Assembly: GCA_037783415.1 (NCBI GenBank)
Contig: JAZGTN010000232.1
Coordinates: forward strand, 186,001-250,000
Length of the DNA stretch: 64,000 nt
Reading direction: 5' to 3'
Origin: Leptasterias polaris
Lineage: Eukaryota > Echinodermata > Asteroidea > Forcipulatida > Asteriidae
The position numbers and the translations under genes were made by a program. The notes below the pieces were generated by a model. It saw only the letters and a program-made list of their open reading frames with translations. It was not told the DNA's origin and searched no databases. How positions within the stretch are numbered: the first letter of the stretch is position 1; every line of letters begins with the position of its first letter. This document shows, in pieces, positions 19,559 through 32,500 of the stretch.

Positions 19559-22320
19559 ATGGATGTTCAACATGGACACTGCTGGCGCTGTGAGAAAAAA
19601 CTCCCTGAACGCTCTGTGCAATGCCCAGGATGCCCCTTAGCTAAGTATTGCACAAGATCATGCCTTGAACGAGACAAAGCGAGACACAAGTCAGTGGAGT
19701 GCCAGGTGTTTGGGCCAAAGAAGTGCGGTGGTTGCGGTAAAACTGGTGATCTCAAAGAAGTGAGTTTCAGCAAAGATACGTACATGTACATCAAATGTAC
19801 ATCACGTAAATGAATATTAATGTCTATTGCAAATACTGGCTGGTTGATGGTCGAAAGGCACTCTCATGATCTGTGGGTTCAGGAAAAAGGTGTAAATAGT
19901 TGTTCCCTTTTCCTTCCCAAATTCATTTTTGACAATTGTGTGAAATCAACCATGCGGTTCTTGCGATAGACCTTACATGTACAGCATAAATTGTACGCGA
20001 TTATAAAGTGTTAATTGACAAAATTGAACAGGGGATACATTGTAGGGGAACAACTCTAGTGCATGTAGTGATGTTTTACGTGTTTTACACCATACACAAA
20101 GTAATTAGCCCCCCATGTCTACAATAATGTGACTACATACTAGTATTTGGGCGTTTGCTTGTTTTAATTGTTTTACTAATTTTTGAGGGCAAGATACTTC
20201 TGACATACGTACATGTACTTTATGTGAGTGTACACACATCAATTTGGTCCCCAATAGGCAATACGTTTGTTTTATAACTTTGAAGAAAACAAAATTACAT
20301 TTTCATTTGTTTACACTTTCATCCCTAAAAACATTCCCTTATTATCAGGATTCCAGTGTTCCCAATGCATGGACATGAGAATGGCGCTCAAGCAATCTTA
20401 ACGAAACACATGTAATGTGATTGGGGAGAGTAGGGAGGGGGTGGTGAGTAGGAATTGGGGGAGGGGTGGCTTTTTACAACAGCAGTTGTTTTAGACTGAT
20501 TGAGGCTCAGAACTCCATCACTGTTTAGCCAGACGAACAAATAAAACCATACTGGGAGATTGCTCAAACAAAACTTCCACAACAACAGTCAATAAACATT
20601 CCACTAAGAGGCTGCATAAATAACTCAAATAATTATCTTCCTCTCCCACCAGTGTTCGCAGTGCAATCACGTTTGTTACTGTAATAAAGAATGCCAGCGC
20701 CGCAACTGGGAACAACATAAAAGTACATGCGTTCCCGTCAAAGCAGTCTTAAAGTTACTTTCGGCAAAATTTCAAGAGAGCAATACTACATTAGCACAAG
20801 TGAAATCGGTTGCAGATCCACCACACTATTTTGGAAACGTCGTTGCTAAAGACTTTCTTCGACTTGACAACAATGAATGGTCTGGAAAGGAATTGACGCG
20901 GGAGGACATGGTGAGGGATTACCATGTCTTGTCTGCTGGTTGTGGTGACCTGCGGAATACAGTCTTGACAGCTGGTTCCCTGCCTGACAGGTACCAAGGA
21001 AAGCTTCACATCACCCTAAATGACTTTGATCCTTTTGTCATGGCGAGGAATGTCCTGTTTCTCTATATGCTGGTTCGGGTTGCAGACACTGAGGGAATTG
21101 AAAGCAGTCTGACTACCATCTGGTACTCAGTTCACATCACAAAGAAAGAGTATGACCTGATCAAGACCAGCTTGGATGAGCTCATTCAGATGAACTCCAA
21201 GAATCTCCATGATGCCACTAAAGGATTTGTCAGTGTTTTGGATGCTGATCTTAAAAGCCTATCTCAAGTTTGGGAGAAGTGGAAATCTCTCCAGTGCGAA
21301 CGAGCCAAGGGAGGGTCTATCAATCTCAGCCAACAAAGGAAGGTTGTCTTAGATAAAGAAAAGAACAGGGAGATTCATTATCTTAGTCGATTATCACCTG
21401 AAAATGAAAAATCAATGCGTAAGTGGTTTGTTCATGGATGTTTTCTCCCATCTGATGAGATAAGTAAATACAACCTGTCATTTGATAACCCAACAATGAC
21501 TGGACGAGGGGGTTTGGATCGCAATGCTAATTCCCCTCAGACTAATTATGCAAAGTCTCCTAAAGATGTCACTTTTGTGTACTGCATAAAAGCAAATTCA
21601 CTTCCATTCATAGCATGGGATTGTTTAAGAGTGAGAGAGAATTACACTAATCGACACTGCACATCCCCAATGGACATGTACCACAACTATGTGACAAACC
21701 TACTCCAGGGAGTTAAGCGTCTCATCCGTCAAGAAAGATTTTTCATCCACGTCTTTCTGACAAACTGTCTAAAGTTTCCCGACTGCCATGATGATCAAAT
21801 GCCGAACTACGACCGCATCTTAACATCAAACCTTTTAGACTACATTGGCCTTGCTAAGCTGCTCCAAACCTTCAAGCCATTACTGAATCGCGAAAATAGC
21901 AAGTCAGTAATTGTTACAGAGACAATCAATTGGGTAGAAAGAGTACCTGGGGCTGATCATAGCAAGATACCAGAAGCAGTGGTGCAATGCATGATTGCAA
22001 ACGTTGCTGATACCCAGAAACGTACTAAAGATAACTGTGCATATGATGATTGCAGAGAATATTTCAACAATATCCCTCTTTTTCTTGTGTATCTTCGAGC
22101 TGACATAATGGGAGGAGGCCTTGGGATACCATCCCTCAAGAATGTTCCATCACTTTCAACTGTGATGAACTACAATGGGATGCAGATGCGTGACTTTCGA
22201 AAGGAAGTGAATAGGGTTGTCCCATTTCAGTACCGTGTGACTGCAAGAGACCTTACCATGATGACTGGCTATGACAGAGCAGTGGAGTGGTATCTGCCAC
22301 AAGGGGGCGTCCCGACATAG
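19559..22320 (+). CDS. Double MYND-finger and DUF4470 protein, copy C, two exons
   Basis: Exon 1 is 19559-19759 (67 codons, ATG in TCATGG context). The donor is GTGAGT at 19760 and the acceptor CACCAG ends at 20652. Exon 2 is 20653-22320 (555 codons and TAG). The join is phase 0 and gives 622 aa. MYND finger 1 uses C8, C11, C22, C25, C31, C35, H43, C48. Finger 2 uses C56, C59, then across the splice C68, C71, C77, C81, H89, C93. A DUF4470 region follows (about residues 135-260), with HVLSAGCGDLRN resembling a nucleotide- or SAM-binding loop and LHITLNDFDPFVMARNVLF after it. DUF4470 is also the N-terminal domain of dynein assembly factor DNAAF3. The C-terminal 300 residues are conserved among the three local copies but have no domain I can name. 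A cytoplasmic protein-interaction role is inferred only. Confidence 0.88.
19760..20652 (+). other. Intron of copy C
   Basis: 893 bp with donor GTGAGT and acceptor CTCCCACCAG. It is homologous to 14160-14954 ahead of pseudogene B. It contains a G-rich stretch (20425-20470) and no other gene. Confidence 0.8.
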
Positions 22321-22363
22321 GTCTAATATACATCGTAGAGTCTTATTGATACTTTTTGGGGTT

Positions 22364-22489
22364 GAACAAAGAAAATTTAGTAGAGCAAGATTTGAACCAA
22401 AGACCTCCGCATTAACGTGTCAGCGCTCTACCAACTGAGCTATCTAGCCCTATGTTGGTGGTCTCCCTATTTTGTCAATATATTTGTTC
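22364..22489 (-). repeat. tRNA-like repeat with inverted flanks, after copy C
   Basis: The tRNA-like core (22380-22450) is bounded by GAACAAAG on the left and TTTGTTC on the right, an inverted pair also seen at 49653-49779. It lies 44 bp after the stop codon of copy C. Confidence 0.65.
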
Positions 22490-25400
22490 TTATTGATACT
22501 GCTACATGTATATAAACAGGAAACTGGGCTCAATTTCATAACACCACTTTCCAGGGATTTCTGCGCTTTTTGACGGATGACATTCTACATGTATGTATGC
22601 TCTAAGGGGGAAGCGCAAAATTAAATGGTAAGCCATGCTGTGAGATTGTGCCCCGGGCCCCTGGTTTAGCCAATATATAAATCTATAAAAAAGGAGAAAT
22701 CAAGTCCTTAAATAATGTCTTGGTAAAGGACTGTCAACCTGTGTCTCAAACAACCAATTGTGGCTCTGGCTATGGCAGTTGACTGCAACAATAATACGAT
22801 TTGTTTCACGACATTGCATACGTGTGCGCACATTAATCGTGAATTGTTTCACGACATTGCATACGTGTGCGCACACGTATGCGATATCCCTTCAGGGCCA
22901 CCATAGTATGCCACGCCGCGGTGTGCCGATCCGATCCGTGTTCTCGTTATGACCGTGCTCGTATCTTCCGTTTTTTAAAGAACTGGGGCGGGGGGGGGGG
23001 GGGGGGGGATGGGTTCAAATGTTGACTTTGAGTCTGATAAATATATTTTGATTTTGTTGAGTATCTTAGAAGCGTACTTGCCCATAAGACAAATGAGATA
23101 AATACTCTCTAAGTGCATGCTAAAACAGAAACGTTTGTAGTTTATACTGTGTAGATAACCTTTTCTCATTTTAATTATTGTCTTCTAAAACAATTTCTAC
23201 GGATTTGTGGATTCACCTCAAAAATGCAAGCCCTGCATAATGTACGATTACAAACAAACATAAATGAGTATCGGACGTTTGTTTTAAAAACAAAAGTATT
23301 GTCGTCAATACTCCTAATGTTTTAACTTTAATTCAGTTCCCTTGCTTAACTTTACAAATTTAACGATTAAAGTAGACAATGGCTCTAAAACAAAACCCAC
23401 CAAAACCCCAACTTACCTGAGTTTTCATGATGAAGAGCTCCATTTTGGATTTCAAACAACTTGAAATTAGAGGGATAGTACATCAATGGTTTTCAGATGA
23501 GCACACTGTGAAATTTCGTTGTAACAGCTTTTACAACATTTGGAATAACTTAGAGATTTAGATTATAAGCAGGCAATCCCGACATGTAGCACCATGTAGC
23601 ACCATGTAGCACCAAGTCAGTTTCTAATTGTCAAAAATGTCAGAGTTTGTTTATAATATCAAATCATAATCCTGCTATATTCGACAAGTTAGAATCTGTA
23701 TTATGTGTAAATCATTACCTCAGCAAGGGTAGCGGCTGGAGTGATCGTCTCTGCCATGAATGAATTCAATTTTGGTGCTGGGGTATAATGTCTTTGCATG
23801 TATTGGCTTCTGCTGGGGGAAAAATAACAGATGAAGAGAACTGTATTGTGAGCACGCTTTCTAACACTGTGCCGTTTCCTGTGCTGGTTGATAATTCTTG
23901 CGAATGCTTCTCGCGAAGACAATTTTGACGTCACAGCTCGGTTTTCGCTGCGAAAGTTTCGTAGGAGTTCAGCACAGCTCAACTTTTCCAAATTGTTCAT
24001 TGTTAATTTGTGACGTCAAAATTCGCATTCTATTTGCAGGAAGTATGAACCGGCTTTACTCATGTTGTTTGCAGTTTGAATTCAAATATAGAACAGAAAC
24101 CAGGGTACTTTAAACCTCTTTTATCTTGTGGGCTTGTGAAGCAAAGCAAGCCTGGTTTTCATGCAATATTGCTTAGCAGTTTAACTATGAAAGAGTAGTG
24201 TGCCCCTTGTTCAACGTTTGTATAGAACGGGCTCCCATACTATGTCGTATTACTTGGCATGTTTCTTAATCAGATGGCATGATTAAATATGTTGACAAAC
24301 ATTTGCGAAGTGTCCTGTTGTTATTGTTGTATTATTGTTCGTATTGTTGTATTATTGTTATCAACCTAACGAAATTCCACCAGTGGTTTAATTAAATCAA
24401 TCATGATCCACGATGTCTCAGAAAATGTTAATACAGGTGTAACATCGGTTTGGGATTATATATTATCATTATAAACGTGGTAAATGGAAAGGGTTTTGTC
24501 CAACATGCCCGGAAGTGCCAACTTGAATCACAGTGGGAACATGTTTAACCTCACAGAAACTATGACTTCCCAGCAATCTTTTAGATATTTACAAATACCC
24601 ACCTTTCTGTATATTTGGTGCACTATAAACTGCCTGGTGATATTTTGTATGTTTGAGTGTCCTTATTTGGGTGTTGTATGTGCCTATATGGAAATAATGT
24701 TCTTTCGATGTCAAATTGTGTTTAAATTAGAAGTGAAACAGGATCTAGGCAGAGATATTTCAGAGAACAGAACAACATTTAAAGTAACATTAAAAGGATA
24801 GATCTTTTTGCAATGGGAAAAAAACACCTTTTATTTTATTTTTTTATTTTTTCCCCCCCAAAATTATTTGGGACAATTCAGATTGATTTCCAAAATCAGA
24901 TCTGCAGAAAGTAAATGGTTACCGATGACCTAGTTGAAAATTGTAGGGGGAGTTTACAAAATCACGTAGTATGATTGGAGAAACAGGAAAACATTTCCGA
25001 TACTATGACGAACGAAATACCGTGACAATATCGGATCGATGACTGCACTCTTTAAATAATTTAACCCTTTTTTTATTTTACTCACTTGTTGTCTGTATGT
25101 TCAGTAGCAAATAAAAGCACCTACAACAGAGCCAACAATCAGAGGTATAAAAAAATAAGAAAAAATAAATAAAAAATAAATAAAAGTGAGACAGGTAACC
25201 TGAGCAGTAACTCAATCAAACCTGTTTGGGATTTTAAGCTCTAAAGGAGTGCCATCAGTTTGTTTGCAGGTCAAAGGTGTTTACAGACAGTCAACTTAAA
25301 AGTGGTTAGTCAGGGTGATTATCAGTACACATTTGCTGAAAAAATCTTCAACAAAAGGTTTGCTCTATTTGTTATGGTCTTCTGCAGATTGTTTTAGCCT

Positions 25401-25490
25401 GTTCTAAAAACTGCTAAACCTGTATGCTTGTTTGGCCGGTCCCTAAAGCATAAAGCATGTAAGTATCAAGAGAGTTGTATGCCAAGGAGA
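22490..25490. other. Intergenic region, weak exon candidates on the minus strand
   Basis: Contains a direct repeat and palindrome (22800-22882), a G run at 22985-23009, a triple CATGTAGCAC (23583-23611) and two CRE-like GACGTCA sites (23930, 24013). Exon-like segments on the minus strand at 23720-23815 and 23410-23455 have splice-like borders but no compatible reading frame between them. No gene is assigned. Confidence 0.45.
22859..22882. repeat. Perfect 24-bp palindrome
   Basis: The 24 bases, centred on GTGC|GCAC, equal their own reverse complement. The left half is also the end of a 33-bp direct duplication (about 22803-22831 and 22844-22872). The alternating purine-pyrimidine run ACGTGTGCGCACACGT could adopt Z-DNA or a cruciform. 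Confidence 0.85.
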
Positions 25491-25496
25491 GCGGGT

Positions 25497-25762
25497 TGGG
25501 GGAGTGGGTGAGGGAAGGAGGAATGGGGAAAGGGAGGGAGGGACGGGGGAGGGGGCAGGGAAGGAGAAATGGGGAAAGGGGGGAGGGAAGGAGAAATGGG
25601 GAAAGGGGGAGGGACGGGGAGTGAGTGAGGGAAGGAGAATGGGGAAAGGGGGAAAGGGACGGGGGAGGGGAGGGAGGGAAGGAGGAATGGGGAAAGGGGG
25701 GAGGGACGGGGGAAGGGGAGGGAAGGAGAAATGGGGAAAGGGAAGGGGAAAGCATAAGACTA
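25497..25762. repeat. Polypurine minisatellite
   Basis: About 265 bp of almost pure G and A on the plus strand, built from degenerate units such as GGAAGGAGAAATGGGGAAAG and GGAGGGACGGGG. Long ORFs in several frames here (rich in Pro/Ser on one strand and Gly/Lys/Glu on the other) are compositional artefacts. Confidence 0.9.
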
Positions 25763-26447
25763 AGAGGGAGTGGCAGATAGTAATGTTCTGCTGAGTTGGG
25801 GCCATATCATTCATATGTCCGTCATGCATATAATGCATATGGCCAATGTGTAAAAATGTAAACAATGCACATCATTCCAGTTTACGTTTTTTTATTTTAT
25901 TTGCATTGCTTGGCATGCAACATTTTAAAAGATTGTGCACTACACATCCTATGAATTTGTGGCCAGTAAAAATGCGAAAAAGTTATCTTCAATAAAAAAA
26001 AAACTGACATAGGAAAGCAGCTTTTCCTTCAAGTCGGTTTGCCAACCTGTCAAATAAAAAACCAAGCCCGAGATGCACAATGACATCGACTGTGTTTATT
26101 TAAACACAGGCGGAGTAACAAAGATTGTGAGAACTAGGCCTACTGTATAATATTCGTAGGCCTAAGCCCTATCATGAAGGTCTTTGTAGGGTTGTTGAGG
26201 ATTTTTGTTTTATGAATGACAGGTAGGGCCTACATACAAAATATGACTTTGAATAGTGGAGCTGATAGTGATAGTGCGTGTTCTACTTCACATGACTTTG
26301 GAGTATAGCTTACTGAAATAAAAAATTAAATAATCATAATTTGTGGTGATTATTTGATGATGTCGTTTGAGGATGCGTGGTCCGAGTCTACTCTAGTGCA
26401 TCGTAGAAGTTATGGTAGCTAGGTCATCGGAGCTGGGGTTTGAATCC
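25763..26447. other. Intergenic, nothing recognised
   Basis: AT-rich sequence without a convincing ORF or splice-bounded exon. A tRNA-like 3' half (GGGTTTGAATCCCCAGG) at 26435-26451 abuts repeat D1. Confidence 0.5.
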
Positions 26448-27060
26448 CCAGGCGCGGATACAGGATTTTTTTTTAACCGGGGGGGCACAACAGGGGACCC
26501 AAGATTCTGTATTTGTGGCTCAAATAAATTAAGGGGTGGGGTCCAGGGAGCTCTGAGCTTTTGGCGATTTGAGGTCGAAAAATCAAGCCTCCGTGTGCCT
26601 AAATACAGAGGAAAAGAAACACTTTCTAAGCACTTCTGATCTATATCAATCGTCTAATTTTACTGGAAAATGTCCTGTTACATCAACGCGGGACTCCGAG
26701 AAAATGTTAATCCCACAAATCTCATGAGTCTGTATTGCCGTCTCTTAGTGATCGGTCCTCCCTCTTGTAGACAATAAACTGAATCTACGCTGTACATCGT
26801 CGGCAAGCGTTTTTGTTTTTAGTATTATTGTCTTAAAACAATCGGCTGCCTGGGGGCTAAATTGACAGGCAGTGAATAAAAACAAACAAAAAATAAACTT
26901 AAATTAAAACACACGAAACTACAAATACTACTATTTTATAATGTTGCTTCTCACCTTTCCTCTCGCTTCTCTTCCTTTTTTAATTTTTTTTCTTTTTCGA
27001 TTTTTTTTATATTTATTTTTTTACCCGGGGGGCACGTGCCCCCCACCCCTCGATCCCCAT
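26448..27060 (+). repeat. Dispersed repeat D1, copy 2
   Basis: 26448-26716 matches 2607-2920. The segment that follows ends in a pyrimidine-rich tract and ACCCGGGGGGCACGTGCCCC at 27023-27042, similar in style to the C/G end near 3187-3250 after copy 1. This may give the true right end of the element. Confidence 0.6.
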
Positions 27061-29596
27061 CGTGACCTGTGTTCTTGAACTACTTTATTGCATCTCATCA
27101 CCCAGTCAGAAGTGTAAATGTATCTGCGAGAGTACAGATTGTGAACGAGTAGCCTGTTTGGATACCTCCGGTCAGCCAGTACTAATCCTCAAGAACGAGC
27201 TCGTCATAAGGGTAAGACTCGGACTAGATCTAGGTAGGAGGGCTCATAGGCTAGGTGTACTGTAAAAATGCAAGGCCCTTGCCCTTGACCGAAGGGCATT
27301 GAATTTGCTTGAACTGGAAAGGATTCTGAGCCTAGCAATTTAATTGTTATTACCATATTTACTAATCAATCGTAACCCCCAGAAAAAATAGTGTTGCTGA
27401 AACTCTGCTCTAGCTTTTTCTAGGTGCGACTCCTCTCCACCATTTTCAATTTCATTTGACATTGCTTTGTGTGTCGTCCATTAAACCACGGCAGATTAAC
27501 CATTAATGGAGGAAGCAAGACTTTCTACGGGATTTTAATGGTTTTAATGGTTGTTTGACTTTGTTGCTCTTTTAGAATTGAAAATATTCTGTACCTGGAT
27601 GCCGAATTGAACATCATTCGCAGTCTGGAAGTGGAGAAGCCTTTTTCTTCGATGACTTGAGTAAGAATTATCGACTAAAAATAGCCAATAACAGCAGTGA
27701 AGGCAATGCAAAATATCTCTTCTGTATGCCGTGCTGCACTTTCTCTAAATTCTGATGGAAAAGAAATAACACAGCTCTTTTAAAATGCGTCACTTTTTAC
27801 ACAAACACTTCGCACAGATTTTGTCATAATTTAGCAGACGATAAACTCTTCACCTCGACTCAAGAGTGTGCGCATAAAGTTGCTATTTGGCAGTTTGTTC
27901 AGCGCTCCCAAGCGACTGATTAAATAAATGGTTGCCTTTCACCTTAATTTTCATGATTTTGAAAGAATAGAAAACAAGGCGAGAAAACTATGCTGAGCAG
28001 CAATATTTTGTAATTACAATCCAACAAAGGTCCAATAACTATTGTTACAGGACAAGCTTTACTGCTATTCCCAACCCTTTTGCTGTGTGTTAAGAAATAA
28101 ATAGACTCGCGTTCGCCATCTATGAATCACATGAGGGCGCCCTTCCAGATTAACGGTGGTAAACAAATAATGCAGAGTTATTTGAAGTTTGCACTGAAAG
28201 AATCAAGACAAATTCAAACAATTACATGCAATTCGTTTCAGAGAAGTACGTTATATAAAATATATGAATTACCCACCTCGAAGAAAACATTAAGTTAACA
28301 CAAAAATTTAAACAATTTAACCATAAAAACAATTAAATACAAACAAATAAATAAATAATCACGGAGCCTCTTCTCTGTAGTTAGACAATTGGACTGTGCC
28401 AATAAACCATTAAAATTTAGTTACTACATTTAGTTCGAGAAATTAAATTGAGCATTCTCAATTGTGACAAAAAAGGCCAACTTTAACAAACATTATTCAA
28501 ATCCAACAAACAAATGGCTCATCGTTTTCTAATGTCAAACAAATTTAAACAAACACAAAATAATAATAACAATAACAACATAAAGTCAAGAAAACAGTTG
28601 ACAAACAGTTACATTTTCAAAATTTGTTTTGATTTAATATCCAGTCTAATGTTCACAGTTTTCACTGCCACCAGAAAAACAAGAAATTACAATGAAACCA
28701 ATAAAGGCTGAACAGTAATTCACCAAGTTCAATGGTCCCCCTCCCCTGGAAATCCAATGCCTTTTTCGGACAGTACACAGGAGCAGTGGCAACCGCAACC
28801 ACATAGATTTCCACTGGTATATAACTCTCAGCCACCTCCCACAATTGTCTGCATCCTCCTATAAAAGTACACTGCGTGGTTAATCACATTACACAGTGTG
28901 ATTTATAACACCCCTGACATGGATTCTGCCTTTCGATTGGTTTAGCGTGTGTCACATGATATGTCTTATTTTTGCTTTGCAAACGCGACACGCTATAAAT
29001 GCAGCAAGCAATGTATTATACCAGTGGCAACCAATGAACTACCCCATAGTAACTTGTGTACTATACCCATAGCAACCAACATACTATACCAATAACAACC
29101 AGCAGCTTCTTGGTACCATGACGTCTAGGCACAATAAAATGATTGGGGTCATACAAAACAAATATTGGCTGGTTTTATTTGTTTCGAGTCATAGTTTTAA
29201 CCATAGCACTCCGAGCATTCAATCATCATGTTTTGTTCAAACAAAATAGTGTCAGTGTTTCAACTGGGCTTATCTCAGTCTGGTTTTTTGTTACTACACA
29301 CCACTTATTTTATGTTAATAATAGTGGCTTCTTATATAGCGCTCATATCCGTCACTCAGTGACGCTCAAGGTGCTCATGTTGCTGTGACTGTGCATCTCG
29401 GGGCAGAACAAGGCTATCCCTAAACGACCCACATCACAACAGCGTTCTCCACAAATATTACTTACTCAAGCAGTAGACGAGTCACAAACTCAAGATTAGT
29501 TCCTTCAGCATGACATAACAATAGGCTGACAAAATTGTCTCTTCCACTGTTACATCTTTTTCATTGTCACTAAATCATATTTAGATTAAGTCGTTA
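27061..29596. other. Intergenic region downstream of TMEM242
   Basis: Contains a Cys-rich exon candidate at 27106-27211 (plus), an AT-rich tract with CAA and AATAAC repeats (28480-28600), and a SINE tail fragment at 29320-29390 (CTTATATAGCGCTCATATCC). I see no complete gene. Confidence 0.45.
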
Positions 29597-32500
29597 TCAG
29601 CTTTCTTTGATTTCGTCGTGGAAGATTTCCTGCCGGAGTTTATTCAGCGTCACCTCCTCTGGCTCGCTGGCTTCGTTTCTTCGGATCCTCGGTGCAACGG
29701 ACTGAAACTTTGTCTGGAAGTCAGCAACCTGTGATCAACATGAGGAACCAAGAAGAATTTGAAAACTTGAATTTGATCTTTGATGGGACAAAGTGATTTG
29801 TCCTGTTGCAAAGTGCACATCCCATTATAAATTCTTAACTTGCCATTAAAGGCCAAGTATACTTTTGATAATTGTCAAAGACTAGTAATCTCACTTCGTG
29901 TATCCCAACACATGCATAAAATAACAAACCTGTAAAAATTTGAAGTTGCAAGAAAATAATGAAAGAAAAAACACCATTGTTGCATGGAATTGTGTGCCTG
30001 AGAAAGGCTTCATCTCAGATTCAAATTTTTGAGTGAATAATTACCCTTTTCTCTAATATTACTTCAAGGGGGGTCGCTTCTAACAATGCTTTGGTCATTA
30101 TTTTTGTTGAGTAAGCAACAAAGGTAAAGGGCCTACCCTCCCTTTGATGACACATTGCTTAGTAAATAATAATAATAATAATAATACGCAGTTCTTATAT
30201 AGCGCTTTATACTCCCGATGGGTGTCTCAAAGCGCTCAGTATTTTTCCTACAAGGTAAGCGGAGTTACGTGTTGAAGTATGAGACCTATTCCTTTGCAGA
30301 GCACCATGTAATGGTTTACAAGGTGCTGTGGCGCAATATGCAGCCAATCAAACCAGGAACACCGGGGCGAACCCCTTCTCTTTACGATAAGTGCACTGGG
30401 TTCTTTACGTGCATTACACAACACACGGGACCTATGGCTTAACGTCCCATCCGAAGGACGAAGCATGTGGTTAAGTGTCTTGTTTAAGGACACAAGTGTC
30501 ACGACTGGGATTCGAACCCACACTGATCAGAAACACCAGAGCATGAGTTCGGTATTCTTATCCGCTCGGCCAAGACACGCCACATGAGTGATACCCATCT
30601 AAAGTTAGTCTAGCTCTTTGTGAAATCAGGCCCGGGGAAGGAGACCCTTTCTGATTCCAGGTCTGGAATTTTAGCAATAAATATAATTTTGACCTTTGTA
30701 AAGATTCGCACCATTCAATTACCCTGATTAAAATAACAATCTCAGAGCATATTTTAAATTTTGTGGGGACTGTTAGTTTCAAATTACATAGGTTTTATCC
30801 GTGAAGGAAACAAAATTGCGCACTTTACCAAGTCCTTACGGTCGGTAACGCACGACACTTGCACACTCTATTCGATACTTTATTCCATCACCAAGGTAAA
30901 TCAATACCAACTTATTCAAAGTCTAGAAATACCTACGCTCTTGACACCCATAGCTTTGCAGACTACAAAGGTCAAAGTTCCAAAGCCAGTCACAGCGAAG
31001 AATGACCCCCAGAGTAGAGCACGTAGACCGAGAGATGCCCCACTCTCATGAAGGCTGGCAGCTGGGTCAGGAAAAATCCCCTGAGAAAGGAACAATCCGT
31101 TGTGTAGAGTGAATAAGAGTGAAGTGAATTTTAGTTTACACTTTAAAGCAAAATATTATTACAACTATATTTCTGGTAATGAAACCAAGGATGCCTCATA
31201 AGTGAACTTAATCACTGTAAGAAGTAACTTACACTCAGAGCCAACACTCCTCCCAAAAGAGATTATACACATGGTTGTACCCGCAAGTTCACTACTATAG
31301 TTATAGTTACTTCTTACTTTCAACACCATGCAAAGCTTCAAACACCACTTAATCACTGTAGCTTGCAAGCCTAAGGAAACCTGTAAACAGGGGCTTGCTA
31401 TGTGAGCGCGAAACAACGGGGTTAACCCCTACTCTTCCACAATAAGCAATCCGGGCTCTTTAACGTGCATTAGTAATCCTAGTACATGTACATGGGACCT
31501 ACAGATTGATGTCCCATTCGAAGGACCAAGCAATTACGGTAAAGAGTCTGGCTAGCTCAATGACACAAATGCCACAACTGGGACTCAAACCCACACTCTG
31601 CTGATCAGAAACACCAGAGCCCAATTTCATGGCTCTGCTTACCGCCGATGTCTGCACTTACGATCAGCCTTCCCCGCTTACAGGGCAAGCTCCGAATTTC
31701 TGCGCTAGCTGTGTAAGGGAAAAATGCCTAGTAACGTGGACTATGCACGCGCAGAAGCGAAAATTCCCTGCTAACCCTTGAAATACGCTTGACTAAAGTG
31801 CAGAATTCCCTTTAAGAGGGCAAGGCCATTTTCATTGTGCAAAGGGCACTTCCATTGGAAAATCTTAAAAGCTATGGGAATCTTTTGAAGGGGCACCAAG
31901 GCCAAGACCAGGGCAACGAAGGCCATGGTCTCCGTGGCCTCCGTGTAATTCCAGGCCTGGCAGAGCCAGGAAATTGGGCCCTGAGCTTGAGTCCGGTCTT
32001 CTATTCCGCTCGGCCACACCATGACACATCATCCAATTTTAACTCTGTTACTGGCTGGGTGACTTGTGTACCTTTGTGAATGATGAAGGGTGTTTCCTCT
32101 TAGCTCCAGCGACGGTCATCCCAAATCCGGACATCATTGCAATACCAGCGATGCCAACCATCAACACTGAACCTAGACAGATAAAGAGAACATGTAAACA
32201 TTGTAAATGTATCCTTCTACTGTCTGACCATTCAGTACCATCCATTGTGGTTTTGAATAATGACTATGCCAGCCTGCTATGATATCATGTGGTGAATGAA
32301 TTCTACATAGAGTACACAGTCAACCCTCCTACTGTCTGACCATTCAGTACCATCCATTGTGGTTTTGAATAATGATTATGCAAGGCTGCTATGATATAAG
32401 GTGGATAAATGCTACATAGTACACAGTCAACCCTCCTACTGTCTGACCATTCAGTACCATCCATTGTGGTTTTGAATAATGACTATGCCAGCCTGCTATG

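Noticed and set aside
22975..23169. Minus-strand ORF ending in a proline run
   Set aside because: It is driven by the G run at 22985-23009 and AT-rich DNA. No protein features.
25414..25865. Long open frames on both strands of the polypurine tract
   Set aside because: Purine-only sequence lacks stop codons on one strand for compositional reasons. The peptides are simple Pro/Ser or Gly/Lys/Glu repeats.
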